Assembly (NCBI GenBank): GCA_020432595.1
Contig: JAGQGA010000339.1
Coordinates: forward strand, 1-6,234
Direction: 5' to 3'
From: Anaerolineales bacterium
Lineage (GTDB): Bacteria; Chloroflexota; Anaerolineae; Promineifilales; Promineifilaceae
DNA: 6,234 bases
Every line of letters starts with the position of its first letter. The stretch's first letter is position 1. The notes beneath the pieces are model-generated. The model was not told the origin of the DNA and did not search any database. It saw only the letters and a program-made list of their open reading frames with translations. Of the stretch, positions 5,237 to 6,234 are shown one piece after another. The translations under genes were made by a program, and so were the position numbers.

Positions 5237-5350
5237 GACAGGATTCACAGGATTTTACAGGATTATTTAAGGTTAGCAGTCAGCATACGCGGCCATGCCA
5301 AACCCTGCTAAACGACCTATCGAAATCCTGTTAATCCTGTAAATCCTGTC
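5237..5350. repeat. Nested inverted repeat built from ACAGGATT words between convergent genes
   Basis: ACAGGATT occurs at 5238, 5247 and 5257; its complement AATCCTGT at 5324, 5333 and 5342. The outer arms pair over about 27 nt with one mismatch and a one- or two-nt bulge. Inside, TTAGCAG (5273-5279) pairs with CTGCTAA (5305-5311), and GCAT (5283-5286) with ATGC (5295-5298). Almost the whole 127-nt gap can fold into one rod. Flanking runs are A-rich or weak in the transcribed sense, so it is not a classic intrinsic terminator, though its site between two gene ends suits transcript end protection. Confidence 0.6.
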
Positions 5351-5357
5351 TTATTGC

Positions 5358-6149
5358 TTATTGCAAGGCAGCAACAATGCCACCGTCTACCATCATCACG
5401 GAGCCAGTGATGTAGCTGGCTTTCTCTGAGGCCAGAAAAACGACCATGTTGGCAAATTCGTCCGGCCGGCCGAGCCGCCCCAGCGGAATGCGGTTAATGG
5501 TTGCCTGACGCACCTCGTCCACCGTTTTGCCGCTTTTGCTGGCGTTGGCCTGGTTTAGCTCGTCAATGCGCTCGGTGGCAATGGTGCCAGGAGCCACCAC
5601 ATTGACTAAAATGCCGTGCGGAGCCAGCTCGCTTGCCATCGTTTTGGCCGTACCCAACACGCCGGTCCGCATGGCGTTGGACAGCACCAGGTTGGGGATG
5701 GGCTGTTTGATGGAGGAGGAGGTGATGGCGATGATGCGCCCGTAGCCTCCGGCCTTCATGTGGGGGATGGCGGCGTGGCTGAGCCAAACAAAGCTCATCA
5801 GGTTTTGCTCAAATGCTTTGTACCATGATGGCTCGGCGGTAGCCTCAAACCCCCCGGCCGGTGGGCCACCGGCGTTGTGTACCACAATGTCCACGCCGCC
5901 GTACTGCTCGACACAGGTGGCAACGACGTTCTCTAATTCGGCTTTTTGGCTGACATCGGCAGAAACGGCCGTTATCCGCACCCCCGTCGCCCCCCGAATC
6001 TTCTCCGCCGCCGCCTCTGCCCGTTCCAGCGACCGGCTGCAAATCACCAAATCACACCCCTCCTGCGCCAGCCCCATCGCACACGCATACCCGAGCCCCC
6101 TGCTGGCCGCCAATACCACCGCCCGTTTTCCTTTCAATCCTAAATCCAT
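5358..6149 (-). CDS. Short-chain dehydrogenase/reductase-like protein with non-canonical active site
   Basis: A 263-residue Rossmann-fold SDR, usually annotated as 3-oxoacyl-ACP reductase-like. The nucleotide-binding loop reads AASRGLG (14-20) instead of TGxxxGxG; SADVS (63-67) and HNAGG (91-95, for NNAG) follow. The catalytic serine region is ITSSS (142-146). Where Tyr-x-x-x-Lys should stand, about 13 and 17 residues later, the protein reads LVLSNAMRTG (154-163), so both Tyr and Lys are missing. PGTIATERI and the C-terminal GRPDEFANMVVFLASEKASYITGSVMMVDGG are normal. This matches the divergent BKR-like SDR subgroup, whose members lack the usual tetrad. GAGGTGA (6153-6159 on the complement) fixes the start. 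The 85 nt upstream (6150-6234) are AT-rich and must hold the promoter, but I see no convincing -35/-10 pair. Substrate unknown. Confidence 0.9.
   Translation of the reverse strand: MDLGLKGKRAVVLAASRGLGYACAMGLAQEGCDLVICSRSLERAEAAAEKIRGATGVRITAVSADVSQKAELENVVATCVEQYGGVDIVVHNAGGPPAGGFEATAEPSWYKAFEQNLMSFVWLSHAAIPHMKAGGYGRIIAITSSSIKQPIPNLVLSNAMRTGVLGTAKTMASELAPHGILVNVVAPGTIATERIDELNQANASKSGKTVDEVRQATINRIPLGRLGRPDEFANMVVFLASEKASYITGSVMMVDGGIVAALQ
5964..5973. repeat. AACGGCCGTT copy in the SDR gene
   Basis: Encodes Thr-Ala-Val in RITAVSADV on the minus strand. Plus-strand flanks: left G10/C10, right G7/C23. Confidence 0.9.
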
Positions 6150-6234
6150 ATCTCACCTCAAAAATTATTGAAAATTAGCACAATTGGAGATGGCTAAAGT
6201 TCATTTAAACACAAAATTTCGCAAAAAATTATCT

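Overview
The window looks like a stretch of chromosome from a free-living bacterium of moderately high GC, most plausibly a Chloroflexota (Anaerolineae-like) genome. That placement is an inference from the flavour of the proteins and from a dense palindromic word; no marker gene proves it. No phage, IS element, CRISPR array, rRNA or tRNA is visible.

Layout. Positions 1-463 (minus strand) hold the first three quarters of rdgB, the house-cleaning XTP/dITP pyrophosphatase, cut by the window edge. A short divergent spacer with a plus-strand promoter leads into yceD (536-1057, a DUF177 protein linked to 23S rRNA accumulation) and obgE (1148-2425, the Obg ribosome-assembly GTPase), separated by a small REP-like hairpin. 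A perfect 23-bp inverted repeat built from a 7-nt word separates obgE from a convergent small zinc-ribbon gene (2486-2677, minus). The roughly 300-nt stretch 2678-2976 contains two more inverted repeats and two probable, oppositely directed promoters. Next comes a probable two-gene unit: a HisJ/HisK-type PHP phosphoesterase (2977-3834) and, 16 nt later, a glutamine-synthetase-like ligase (3851-5230). The ligase keeps the catalytic metal and glutamate residues but lacks the ammonia-site residues of true GlnA, so it probably joins glutamate to an amine. A convergent gene (5358-6149, minus) encodes a short-chain dehydrogenase-like protein with a non-canonical active site. Between the last two genes lies a large nested inverted repeat built from the word ACAGGATT.

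Functionally, the left half is information-processing and housekeeping (nucleotide pool cleaning, ribosome assembly). The right half looks like small-molecule metabolism: phosphoester hydrolysis, gamma-glutamylation and possibly a dehydrogenase.

The most unusual signal is not a gene. The palindrome AACGGCCGTT occurs eight times, all inside coding sequence, mostly in the Thr-Ala-Val reading frame. Most copies sit where local composition switches from G-rich to C-rich. The gaps between genes follow a second pattern: inverted or tandem repeats assembled from 7-10 nt words, different in each gap.
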